Shown: positions 46,883 to 54,959 of the stretch, piece by piece | How the letters are laid out: the number at the start of each line of letters is the position of its first letter | Numbering within the stretch: position 1 is the stretch's first letter | Assembly: GCA_004297625.1 (NCBI GenBank) | Contig: SCTY01000029.1 | Location: 1-63,610, forward strand | DNA: 63,610 nt | DNA from: Betaproteobacteria bacterium | GTDB lineage: Bacteria; Pseudomonadota; Gammaproteobacteria; Burkholderiales; SG8-39 | Direction of reading: 5' to 3' | Position numbers and translations under genes: made by a program | Notes under the pieces: generated by a model | Told to the model about the DNA's origin: nothing | Seen by the model: only the letters and a program-made list of their open reading frames with translations | Databases searched by the model: none

Positions 46883-47272
46883 ATGACAACGCTCGCGGAC
46901 CTGGATCTGGCCCGGCAGTACCACGGCGCGCTCAGGCAACTGTTTGGCCGCCACGTGGGCGACAGCCGCGATGACCGGGCGCTGCGCCGGGTGCTCGCTC
47001 TCTGCGAGGACGCATCGCAAGTGGTCGACGACGCGTACTGCAGGCAGAAGCTGCGGCTCGTCAGCGACTACACCGCCGAATTGCTTTCCGCCTCGGGCCA
47101 CGCGAAGTGGGGGCGCGATTCCCGGTCGGGCGCCGAGTTCCTGCGCCAGCAGGTGCTCAATGCGCTCGAGCTTTATGCGAGCCGGCTCTACAGCCTCGAG
47201 GCGCTGCACCGCGCCGGCAAGACGGAGGATTCGCCGCCATGGAAGACCCGCTCAAGCTTTGCGCCGATCTGA
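46883..47272 (+). CDS. Hypothetical helical protein, paralog of the next gene
   Basis: The 129-residue soluble protein is predicted helical and Leu/Ala-rich. The core RALRRVLALCEDASQVVDD and the later FLRQQVLNALELYASR align with the next gene's HRVRALCQAAAEAAGD and VLREQVLLSLERVERR. The frame has a good GAGAGGAGG ribosome binding site. Function is not recognised. The two copies overlap by 34 bases, which suggests a tandem duplication. Confidence 0.65.
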   Translation: MTTLADLDLARQYHGALRQLFGRHVGDSRDDRALRRVLALCEDASQVVDDAYCRQKLRLVSDYTAELLSASGHAKWGRDSRSGAEFLRQQVLNALELYASRLYSLEALHRAGKTEDSPPWKTRSSFAPI

Positions 47273-47508
47273 ACGCCATCTTCCGCCGCCAGTCGGGCGG
47301 CTGGCTCGATCGCGAGACGCTGCACCGGGTGCGCGCGCTGTGCCAGGCGGCCGCCGAGGCGGCGGGCGACCTGCAATGCAGGCTCGAGCTCGGCACCATC
47401 GAGCGCTGGGCGGCGCAGCTGCATTCGCACCGCGATCCGCGCGTGGATGTGCTGAGGGAGCAGGTGCTGCTGAGCCTTGAGCGGGTGGAACGCCGTTCGC
47501 GCGCCTAG
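47239..47508 (+). CDS. Hypothetical helical protein, paralog of the previous gene
   Basis: The 89-residue product is shorter than its upstream paralog and begins within its last 12 codons. The HRVRALCQAAAEAAGDLQC and VLREQVLLSLERVERR segments match the previous gene. No domain is recognised. Its stop codon lies over the glpD stop on the other strand, where base composition also changes, so it marks the apparent left end of the island. Confidence 0.6.
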   Translation: MEDPLKLCADLNAIFRRQSGGWLDRETLHRVRALCQAAAEAAGDLQCRLELGTIERWAAQLHSHRDPRVDVLREQVLLSLERVERRSRA

Positions 47509-48995
47509 GAACTACAGCGTCCGACAGCGGAAACTCGGTGTTGCAGCCAACAAGCCAGTCGCTCACGCTGTGTCTGGGTCATGTGTAGCCCGGCCTTCGT
47601 GCGACGCCATAGCACGTCATCCGAAGTGCGCGCCCATTCGCGCTCCACGAAATAGTTCACTTCCCGCTCGTACAAGCCGGCGCCAAAGTGTTCGCCAAGG
47701 TCCCCGTCGCCCAGCACATCCCACGCTAGCGTTCCGTGTCGTCGAAACATTCGGTGCAAAGCGCCGGCAGGGACGTTGGGATAAGCATGCGCCAAGCGCT
47801 CGAGTAACTTAGCCGCACCTTCCGGATCGAAGTCGCTGCCAGGCAAAGGCGAGCGCGAGGTCCATGCAGGGAGCATCCTGCGCAAATAGGGCCTCAGCCT
47901 GTCGAGGACCTGCTCGGCAAGTGGACGGTATGTAGTAATTTTTCCGCCGAACACGGAAAGGACCGGAGCAGATCCCGTCTCGTCGTCGATGCGGAGGACA
48001 TAGTCGCGTGTCACCTTCGACGGGTCGCTCGCTCCGTCGTCGTATAGTGCCCGTATACCAGCATAGTGCCAAAGGGCGTCGCCAGTTTTCGCCGGCACGG
48101 CGAGATAGCGATTGGCCGCCTCGCACAAGTAGCCGATTTCCTCCTCGCTCGCGCAGACCGATCCCGGATTTCCGTGAAACAGCACATCGGTGGTGCCAAG
48201 AAGCGTCTTGCCACCTTCGTAGGGAATCATGAAGATGACTCGTCCGTCATCGTTCTGCAGGATGAAAGCATCCTCGCCTGGGTAAAGCCTAGGCAACACG
48301 ACATGGCTGCCCTTAACCAGCCGCAGCTTGTCCTTCGACGGTTGTCCTAGACGCTCCTGTAGAACTTGCATTGCCCACGGTCCCGCGGTGTTCACGATGG
48401 CTCTCGCCTGCACTTCTCTTCCATCAGAAAGGGCCGCACGCCACATACCTCGTTCTCGCCGTGCCCACAGGCATTCGGTTCGCACTGCTATCTCGGCCCC
48501 GCGCGCACGCGCGTCCATGGCGTTCGCGATGACGAGCCGCGCGTCGTCCACTCGGCAGTCCGAGTAGACGAAACCGTGCCGAATGCCGGGCTTCAGGGCC
48601 GAGGCGTAGCGGCTGGCGTCGAGCCGTAATGGCTGAGCGGGGGGCAGGGAGACGCGCTTCCCGAGGTGATCGTAGAGAAAGAGGCCGAAGCGGACCATCC
48701 AGCGCGGCCGGGCACCCGGTCGGTGCGGGATTACGAAGCGCTGCGGCGATACCAGATGGGCGGCGATGCGCAGGAGGACTTCCCGCTCCTCGAGTGCCTC
48801 TGCCACCAGCCGGAATTGGTACTGCTCGAGATAGCGCAGGCCGCCGTGGATCAGCTTGGAAGAGGCGGAGGACGTCGCGCCGGCGAGGTCTCCTTTCTCC
48901 ACGAGCAGCACCGACAGGCCGCGGCCGGCAGCATCGCGCGCAATGCCGGCGCCGTTCACCCCGCCGCCGATGATCAGAAGATCATGGCTGTGCAA
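47505..48995 (-). CDS. glpD: Glycerol-3-phosphate dehydrogenase (FAD, aerobic type)
   Basis: The 496-residue protein has the FAD motif LLIIGGGVNGAGIARDAAGRG at the N-terminus (about 6-25), the GlpD signature SSASSKLIHGGLRYLEQ, and a C-terminal domain with FRRHGTLAWDVLG. It oxidises sn-glycerol-3-phosphate to DHAP at the membrane, passing electrons to quinone. Last gene of the lacI-gpdQ-bug-betC-glpD operon, so it would use glycerol-3-phosphate released by the phosphodiesterase. Its stop marks the island edge. Confidence 0.9.
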   Translation of the reverse strand: MHSHDLLIIGGGVNGAGIARDAAGRGLSVLLVEKGDLAGATSSASSKLIHGGLRYLEQYQFRLVAEALEEREVLLRIAAHLVSPQRFVIPHRPGARPRWMVRFGLFLYDHLGKRVSLPPAQPLRLDASRYASALKPGIRHGFVYSDCRVDDARLVIANAMDARARGAEIAVRTECLWARRERGMWRAALSDGREVQARAIVNTAGPWAMQVLQERLGQPSKDKLRLVKGSHVVLPRLYPGEDAFILQNDDGRVIFMIPYEGGKTLLGTTDVLFHGNPGSVCASEEEIGYLCEAANRYLAVPAKTGDALWHYAGIRALYDDGASDPSKVTRDYVLRIDDETGSAPVLSVFGGKITTYRPLAEQVLDRLRPYLRRMLPAWTSRSPLPGSDFDPEGAAKLLERLAHAYPNVPAGALHRMFRRHGTLAWDVLGDGDLGEHFGAGLYEREVNYFVEREWARTSDDVLWRRTKAGLHMTQTQRERLACWLQHRVSAVGRCSS

Positions 48996-48998
48996 TGA

Positions 48999-50552
48999 CT
49001 AGGCGTCCGGCAATGGCGGCACGAATGGGAACCGTGCCCTCGCCTTGGCTCCGGCCGCGCCTCCTGCGCGTACGAAACGTACGGCGTCATCCGGCCGCGC
49101 GTGGTAATTCCAGTCCACTGGAGCACCGGTTCCATCGGTCGCCTGCTTTATGAATAGACGCCTGCGCTGGCTTGCGAGGACCTCCTCTTCCACGCGGTCG
49201 GGATCCCAACTGGAGAGGATTGCGGCCTTCAACTCGTGCTCGATATCGACGCACTCGGGCCTGCCGGCGAGGTTTTCGAGCTCGTGCGGATCCTTCAGCA
49301 CGTCGAAGAGCTGCGGCGCTTCGCGGTGCACATAGACATATTTGTACGATCCGCGCCTGATCATCCGGCACGGCGCGCAGACTCCCATGTCGGTGTACTC
49401 GCAGACGATGTCCCGGCTTTCAGGCGCCGTGCGCAGGTACAGCGCTTGTGCCAGGCTCGCGCCGTCCAGCGGATCGACCCATTGACGCGGCGTCGCGTGC
49501 GCTAGGTCCGTCAGGGTGGGTAGCAAGTCGAGGAGCGATACGGGCTGTGCGACCCGCTGCGCCGGGAACCTCGACGGAGCATGGAAAATGAGCGGAACGC
49601 GGCTGGACGGCTCGAAAAACGTCTGCTTGTACCACATGCCGCGCTCACCCAGCATTTCGCCGTGGTCGCTCGTGAACACGATGATCGTCTCGTCGTACAT
49701 GCCGCAAGCCTGAAGCGTGCGCACCAAGCGGCCCACCTTGTCGTCGACATAGCTCGCCATGCCGTAATACGCGTGGCGCGCGTTGCGCACCTGCTCGTCC
49801 GACACCGGTCGCCGGTCAGCGCCGTGCGAGACGTGAAGCCATTGGCTCTGCCGATCCCGCTGGGAGAAGGGGATCGGCTGCACGGTAGGCATCGGGACGC
49901 TCTGGTGCTCGTAAAGATCCCAGTGCGCGGCATCGATGGTGAACGGAGGATGCGGATGGCTGAAGGACACGGTCAGGAAAAACGGCGGGCAATCGGGCAG
50001 GCGCGCCAGGTCGTACAGTTTCTGGATGGCGAGCGACTCGACCTCGTCGTCGTAGTCCATTTGCAGACTTCGCACGCACACACCGGCCTCGCGCACATTG
50101 TTCATGCTGATGCCGGAGGGCCGATCGGTGGGACCGGCGCGCCAATTCGGGGTCCAGGAAAAGTCGGCAGGATAAATGTCGGTAATGAGACGCTCTTTGT
50201 AACCGTGCAGCTGGTCGGGCCCGATGAAATGCATCTTGCCGGCGAGAACGGTCAGATACCCTGCGGCCCGCAAGTAATGCATGAGGGTCGGCAGCGCTGC
50301 CGGGAATTCGCTGGCATTGTCGAATGCCCCGATGCGCGTCGGCAGGCGCCCGGTCAGCATGGAGAACCGTGAAGGCGCACATATCGGGGAGTTGCAGTAC
50401 GCGGCGTCAAACACCGCTCCTCGTTCTGCAAGCGCTGCGATGTTGGGTGCCTTCACCAGCGGGTGGCTATAGCACGGGAGCGACGATGCGGCGAGCTGAT
50501 CGGCCATGATCAGCAGGAGGTTTGGCGGGCGCGCCGTCATAGGGGGAGTCAT
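48999..50552 (-). CDS. betC: Choline-sulfatase
   Basis: The 517-residue protein is a sulfatase with the formylglycine motif CAPSR (in NSPICAPSRFSMLTGR, about 55-70) and metal residues in ADQLA and TSDHGEMLGE. The C-terminal part (RRRLFIKQATDGTGAPVDWNY) matches the choline-sulfatase C-terminal extension, which separates it from other sulfatases. It would release choline and sulfate from choline-O-sulfate. No signal peptide, so it is cytoplasmic. Three bases separate it from glpD. Confidence 0.85.
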   Translation of the reverse strand: MTPPMTARPPNLLLIMADQLAASSLPCYSHPLVKAPNIAALAERGAVFDAAYCNSPICAPSRFSMLTGRLPTRIGAFDNASEFPAALPTLMHYLRAAGYLTVLAGKMHFIGPDQLHGYKERLITDIYPADFSWTPNWRAGPTDRPSGISMNNVREAGVCVRSLQMDYDDEVESLAIQKLYDLARLPDCPPFFLTVSFSHPHPPFTIDAAHWDLYEHQSVPMPTVQPIPFSQRDRQSQWLHVSHGADRRPVSDEQVRNARHAYYGMASYVDDKVGRLVRTLQACGMYDETIIVFTSDHGEMLGERGMWYKQTFFEPSSRVPLIFHAPSRFPAQRVAQPVSLLDLLPTLTDLAHATPRQWVDPLDGASLAQALYLRTAPESRDIVCEYTDMGVCAPCRMIRRGSYKYVYVHREAPQLFDVLKDPHELENLAGRPECVDIEHELKAAILSSWDPDRVEEEVLASQRRRLFIKQATDGTGAPVDWNYHARPDDAVRFVRAGGAAGAKARARFPFVPPLPDA

Positions 50553-50562
50553 CCTTGGAGCG

Positions 50563-51543
50563 CTAGTCGAGGTGCGCTCCGGAGATGCGGATCAGCTCCG
50601 CCCAGCGGGCCCCCTCGGACTTGATTCGCGCGGCGAATTCGGCCGGCGTCGTGGTCTCGACATCCGCGCCTTGCTGCTTGAAGGAGTCGCGTACCTCGCG
50701 CTTCGACAATGCCGCCACCGTTTCGCGGTGCAATCGCTTGATAACGGCTTCCGGCGTTCCGGCAGGAGCCATAAGCCCATACCAGGACTCGACTACGAAG
50801 TTCTTCACGCTCGCCTCTTCCATGGTCGGATACTCCGGTGTTGCTTCCGAACGCCGTGCCCCCGTGACGGCCAATGCCCGGAGCCTGCCCGTCTTGACGT
50901 GCGGCAGCGCGAGCGGCGTGTTCACGAACGCGAAGGTCAGTTGCCCGGCGATGAGGTCCGTCACGGCTTGGGGCGCCTGCTTGTACGGAATGTGCACAAC
51001 GTTGATTCCCGCAAGTCTCTTCAGCAGTTCGCCGGAAAGGTGGTTGGACGTCCCATTCCCGAAGGAGCCGAAATTGAGCTTTCCGGGCTGTGCCTTCGCT
51101 AAGCCGACGAGCTGCGACACCGATGTGGCGGGCACGTTTGGATTAACGACGAGCAGGTTCGGTACCGAGGCAATAATGGTGATCGGCGCAAAATCCTTCA
51201 CAGGATCGAACGGCAGCTTGCTGTAAAGGCCGGGGTTGATGGTGTGAGTCCCGGTGGTCGCCATGACCAGCGTATAGCCATCCGGCGCCGATTTGGCGAC
51301 GAGCTCGACTCCCATGTTGCCGCCCGCTCCCGGTCGGGCTTCCACGACGACCGGTTTGCCGAGCGGCGGCGAAAGATGCTGAGCCAGGATTCGCGTAAGG
51401 ATGTCCACTCCCCCGCCGGCCGCGAAGGGAACAATGATCCGAACCGGCCGGCTTGGGTAGCTGTCCTCTGCCGCAGCGGTCAGGGATGCAGCGAGAGCGA
51501 GCGCAGCACAGCAGGCAGCCAACACGCGGTGAACCAGGGTCAT
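50563..51543 (-). CDS. Bug/TctC-family periplasmic substrate-binding protein
   Basis: The 326-residue product has a signal peptide (about 1-26, ending AAAE) and Bug motifs IIVPFAAGGGVDILTR, AKSAPDGYTLVMAT and IPYKQAPQAVTDLIAGQ. The chosen start MTLVHRV follows AAAGGAGATCTC. It lies inside the island operon between the sulfatase and phosphodiesterase genes. It could bind choline-O-sulfate, glycerophosphocholine or a related solute, which is inferred from position. Confidence 0.88.
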   Translation of the reverse strand: MTLVHRVLAACCAALALAASLTAAAEDSYPSRPVRIIVPFAAGGGVDILTRILAQHLSPPLGKPVVVEARPGAGGNMGVELVAKSAPDGYTLVMATTGTHTINPGLYSKLPFDPVKDFAPITIIASVPNLLVVNPNVPATSVSQLVGLAKAQPGKLNFGSFGNGTSNHLSGELLKRLAGINVVHIPYKQAPQAVTDLIAGQLTFAFVNTPLALPHVKTGRLRALAVTGARRSEATPEYPTMEEASVKNFVVESWYGLMAPAGTPEAVIKRLHRETVAALSKREVRDSFKQQGADVETTTPAEFAARIKSEGARWAELIRISGAHLD

Positions 51544-51566
51544 GAGATCTCCTTTGGCGGGATGTA

Positions 51567-52388
51567 TCAATCGATGAGCCGACCGTCCTTTTCGAAGAAG
51601 GGATGCGGGCCGTCATACGTCCCTACAAAAGCCAGATGCGAAACAAGGCCTTCATGGGGGGTCCATCTGTGAAGCTGGTAGGCGGGCGGCTCGAGCACGA
51701 AGGCCGAAGCGCCTCCTGGTCGAAGATCGAGGGCGACGGAATGGGAGTGACTCGGCCCGATGCTCGCAGTGATACCGTGCCAAGACATTTGTATCGCTCG
51801 ATGCACGTGCCCGCAGAGGAGTCGCATCACTTGTCGATGCCTGACGACCACGGCGCCGAACCCAGCTTCGTTGCCGCAGCGCTGGACGTCCATGTGCTCG
51901 ATCCCGGTTACGAAGGGCGGATGGTGCATGAAAAGCAACGTCGGCCGCTCTGGCGCCTCCCGTAGCCGTTCATCTAGCCATGCGAGCCGGGCGCTGCACA
52001 TTTGCCCCTCAGGGTGCTCCGGAATCGTGCTGTCCAGGCCGATCAGACGGAGCGGAAAGTGTTCGATGACGTAGTGCAGGAATTGGCCGTCACGCGGCAG
52101 GTAGCCCGCGTCCGCAAATACGTTCCGCAAGGCTGACCGTTCATCGTGATTTCCCGGGATCACGTAGTACGGCATGGCGAGGCGATCGAGGAGTGTGCGC
52201 AGCACGCCGTACTCGGCAGCCTTCCCGGTGTCGACGAGGTCCCCCGTGACCAGGACGACATCGGGTGCAGGGCGCAACGCATTTACATGCGTCACACAGC
52301 GTGCGAGCGCGGCGTGTGTATCGACTCGACCGTAGGCAAGCCGGCCGTTCGCCTTGATGTGGGTGTCGGTGATCTGCGCGATGAGCAT
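51567..52388 (-). CDS. GpdQ-like metallophosphodiesterase
   Basis: The 273-residue protein is a calcineurin-like phosphoesterase with the metal motifs ITDTHIK (about 6-12), TGDLVDTG, IPGNHDE and a later HHPP and GHVHR. The sequence and length resemble GpdQ, which hydrolyses glycerophosphodiesters such as glycerophosphoethanolamine to give glycerol-3-phosphate. Position next to glpD fits this role. The exact substrate is not shown. Confidence 0.82.
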   Translation of the reverse strand: MLIAQITDTHIKANGRLAYGRVDTHAALARCVTHVNALRPAPDVVLVTGDLVDTGKAAEYGVLRTLLDRLAMPYYVIPGNHDERSALRNVFADAGYLPRDGQFLHYVIEHFPLRLIGLDSTIPEHPEGQMCSARLAWLDERLREAPERPTLLFMHHPPFVTGIEHMDVQRCGNEAGFGAVVVRHRQVMRLLCGHVHRAIQMSWHGITASIGPSHSHSVALDLRPGGASAFVLEPPAYQLHRWTPHEGLVSHLAFVGTYDGPHPFFEKDGRLID

Positions 52389-52393
52389 GCCGG

Positions 52394-53404
52394 TCAGGCA
52401 ACGACTGGGGCCGTGGTTCCACCAACGCGCAGCGTATGGTGAAGGATTGCGGACGACGGCGAGCGTTCTCCTTCAACCATGGCGATGACGACAGCAATCG
52501 CAGTCCGGCCGATTTCCTGGCTCGGCTGGACGACGCTGGTAAGCACCGGTTGGGTGAGAATGCCCGCCTGCGTGCCGTCGAAGCCCACTACGGACATTTC
52601 GCCAGGCACGCGAATTCCCATTGAGACAAGGTCACGGATCACAACCATGGCCAAGTAGTCGTTTGAGCAAAAAAGCGCCGTGGGTCGAGGCCTCGTTCCG
52701 AGGGCCTCCATAAGATGCACGCGGGCGTCGACCGCTAGAAACGGGATCTCGATGGGCAGTTGCGGCGCCAGGCCGGCCGCCCGCATTGCTTCCGAGTACC
52801 CCTTGTAACGCAGTTTGGCGCGATCGGAATCCTTGAAGCTGCCGGCCACCATCCGGATTTGCCGGTGTCCCAGTGACAGCAGATATTCGATGGCCTGGCG
52901 TGCAGCGGCGCGGTTGTCGACCGACACCGTCGGACGGCCCGGTCGCGACAACTGGTTGTAGGCGAGAACGTATGGAATTCTCTCCTTATCCAGCTTATCG
53001 AGAACCTTGCTCTTCGCGCCGTTTGCCACCGTGAGAACCAGGCCGTCGACCCGGTGACGTAGGAGGAACTCCGATACGGCATCCTCTTCCTCGGGGCGGT
53101 AGCCCGTGGTCCCGAGGACGATGCCGTACTGCCGTTCACGCGCCGCTGCCTCCACACCCTGCAGGCACTCTGCAAAGACCATATTTCCCAGCGTCGGCAA
53201 CATGACTCCGATGTTTCGTGTCCGGCTGGTTCGCAAATTCCGCCCCATCTGGTTGGGGCGAAAGTTCAACTCCCGGGCGGCGCGAATTACGCCCTCAAGC
53301 GTGCTTTCGGCGACGAGACTGGGCTCGTTGAACACTCGCGACACAGTGGCGAGCGACACCTTCGCGCGGCTGGCGACCTCTCTTATGGTGGCCTTCTTAG
53401 TCAC
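52394..53404 (-). CDS. LacI-family transcriptional regulator of the island operon
   Basis: The 336-residue protein (GTG start, VTKKATIREVASRAKVS) has a LacI helix-turn-helix at about 6-27 (IREVASRAKVSLATVSRVF), the hinge region, and a periplasmic-binding-like sensor domain ending LRVGGTTAPVV. It is the first gene of the operon with gpdQ, bug, betC and glpD. A matching operator lies right before the gene, so it probably represses itself and the operon. The inducer is unknown, possibly choline, its sulfate ester or a glycerophosphodiester. Confidence 0.9.
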   Translation of the reverse strand: MTKKATIREVASRAKVSLATVSRVFNEPSLVAESTLEGVIRAARELNFRPNQMGRNLRTSRTRNIGVMLPTLGNMVFAECLQGVEAAARERQYGIVLGTTGYRPEEEDAVSEFLLRHRVDGLVLTVANGAKSKVLDKLDKERIPYVLAYNQLSRPGRPTVSVDNRAAARQAIEYLLSLGHRQIRMVAGSFKDSDRAKLRYKGYSEAMRAAGLAPQLPIEIPFLAVDARVHLMEALGTRPRPTALFCSNDYLAMVVIRDLVSMGIRVPGEMSVVGFDGTQAGILTQPVLTSVVQPSQEIGRTAIAVVIAMVEGERSPSSAILHHTLRVGGTTAPVVA

Positions 53405-53427
53405 CTTGAAAAATGACCCGCTGTGTA

Positions 53428-53441
53428 TGAAAACGTTTACA
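53428..53441 (-). promoter_or_regulatory. LacI-type operator
   Basis: On the minus strand the sequence TGTAAACGTTTTCA has the central CG and flanking arms of a GalR/LacI-family operator and matches TGWAARCGYTWNCA. It lies directly after the putative -10 box, 24 bases before the lacI start, so a bound repressor would block initiation. Confidence 0.7.
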
Positions 53442-53469
53442 TTCTGGTTGCCTGACATTAGCATGTCAA
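53441..53469 (-). promoter_or_regulatory. Sigma-70-type promoter of the lacI operon
   Basis: On the minus strand TTGACA (53469-53464) and CAGAAT (53446-53441) are 17 bases apart. The first is a perfect -35 box and the second matches the -10 box at four of six positions. An inverted repeat TGACAT-N4-ATGTCA (53453-53468) overlaps the -35 box. The promoter ends where the LacI operator begins. Confidence 0.6.
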
Positions 53470-53473
53470 GGCA

Positions 53474-54187
53474 ATGACTGCCTTGCTGTCGAACATGACG
53501 CCGGAATATCTCGCTATCGTGGAGCGCCTGATGCTCGCCACCGCGGCAGGCGCGCTAATTGGATTGGAACGCAGCTACCATGGACGTCCAGCCGGGTTCC
53601 GCACTCATACCCTCGTAAGCATCGCATCCGCGCTGCTGATGCTCGTCACTGCCTACGAATCGCTGTGGTTCGAAACGACGACGCAGGCTCGCATTACGCT
53701 CGACCCCACCAGGATGGCGCAGGGCATCATGACCGGAATTGGTTTTTTGGGAGCGGGCGTGATCATGAAGGAAGGGCTCTCGGTGCGAGGCCTCACGACC
53801 GCCGCGTCGATTTGGATCACCGCGGCAATAGGAGTCTTGGTCGGAGTAGGCTTCTACTTTCCCGCGGCCATCAGCGTGGCGCTTACTCTCGGCGTCCTCT
53901 CCTTTTTTCGCTGGATTGAATCGAAGCTTCCACGGCTTTCCTATGCCCAACTAGTGATCCGCTTCCCGCCGGAGTCGTTAATCGAGGAGAAGGACCTCCG
54001 TAGACTGGTCCAAAAGCATGGATTCAGCGTCGCCAATCTGAATTATCGGTTCGAGCGTTTTGACGGTTTCGCGGAGTATCGGATGACCATTCGCTCCCCG
54101 GATACCAATGGTACGAATCGGCTTTTTGACGCCTTGCGCGCAACCCCTTGCGTTTCGCAGTTCCGCATCGTCCCAACCGGCGACTAA
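53474..54187 (+). CDS. MgtC/SapB-family membrane protein
   Basis: The 237-residue protein has about five hydrophobic segments with the MgtC pattern ALIGLERSYHGRPAGFRTHTLVSIASALLM and IGFLGAGVIMKEGLSVRGLTTAASIW. A soluble C-terminal domain follows. MgtC proteins affect Mg2+ homeostasis and ATP synthase control. It starts 32 bases from the LacI operator on the other strand, so it is divergent. An alternative start (MTPEYLAIVERL) lies seven codons inside. Confidence 0.85.
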   Translation: MTALLSNMTPEYLAIVERLMLATAAGALIGLERSYHGRPAGFRTHTLVSIASALLMLVTAYESLWFETTTQARITLDPTRMAQGIMTGIGFLGAGVIMKEGLSVRGLTTAASIWITAAIGVLVGVGFYFPAAISVALTLGVLSFFRWIESKLPRLSYAQLVIRFPPESLIEEKDLRRLVQKHGFSVANLNYRFERFDGFAEYRMTIRSPDTNGTNRLFDALRATPCVSQFRIVPTGD

Positions 54188-54838
54188 GGTCCGCGCTATC
54201 CGACTGAGTTCATGCGGCTCCGCGGCTCCTGAGCAATTCGTCGCCTTAGTGGACTGTCCCGGAAGCTGGCATTGCGCGTGTGGCACTCGCCTTCCCTCGA
54301 CAGTTCTATTCGAGGGACGCTCTTAATTCCCGTCGCGCGGCGTCAACGTCTTGGGCACAGGAACGCGGCGCCGAGCGGCGTCCTTTTCCCTGCTTGACCA
54401 TCAACCCCACCAGATGGGAAGCAACTTCGTTTAGTAAAGCGCCTGTATCGAGGGCAAAGGCCGATATCAAACGCCTGAAACGGGAGCGGGATAACCTGGT
54501 TGCCGCCTGTGCTCAAGGGCGCGTCCCGGACAGCCTTCTCGCCGAAATCCACAAGCGCGATCAGGGCATTGCGAGACTGGAGGAAGAGCTTGCCCGGTCG
54601 CCGCACCGGCTGGAAATCAACGGCACGGAACTTGAAAGGCTGAAAGCCGGGATAATAGGCCGCATGGGCAAGTTTCAGGACTTGATGCACGCCGACGTAC
54701 CGCTTGCCCGGCAGGCCCTACGTAAGTTGCTGGTTGGTCCGAATAAATGCACGCCGGTTATCCGGGATGGACGCAGGGACTACGCCATCCGAGGGGAAAC
54801 CAAGCTTGGAGCTTTGCTACCGACCGTTAGCGTAACGT

Positions 54839-54926
<88 letters not shown>

Positions 54927-54959
54927 GGGGAGGCGGGATTTTAGTTGCAGACCCCTATA

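Noticed and set aside
47480..47560. A second copy of the tRNA-Leu 3' end as an attachment site
   Set aside because: I looked near the left island boundary and saw no copy of the TGGTGCCGAGGAAGGG end, so I did not call an att site.
54280..54447. The first 56 codons of the frame that contains the recombinase remnant
   Set aside because: They show no similarity to the recombinase or to any family, so I kept only the downstream part.
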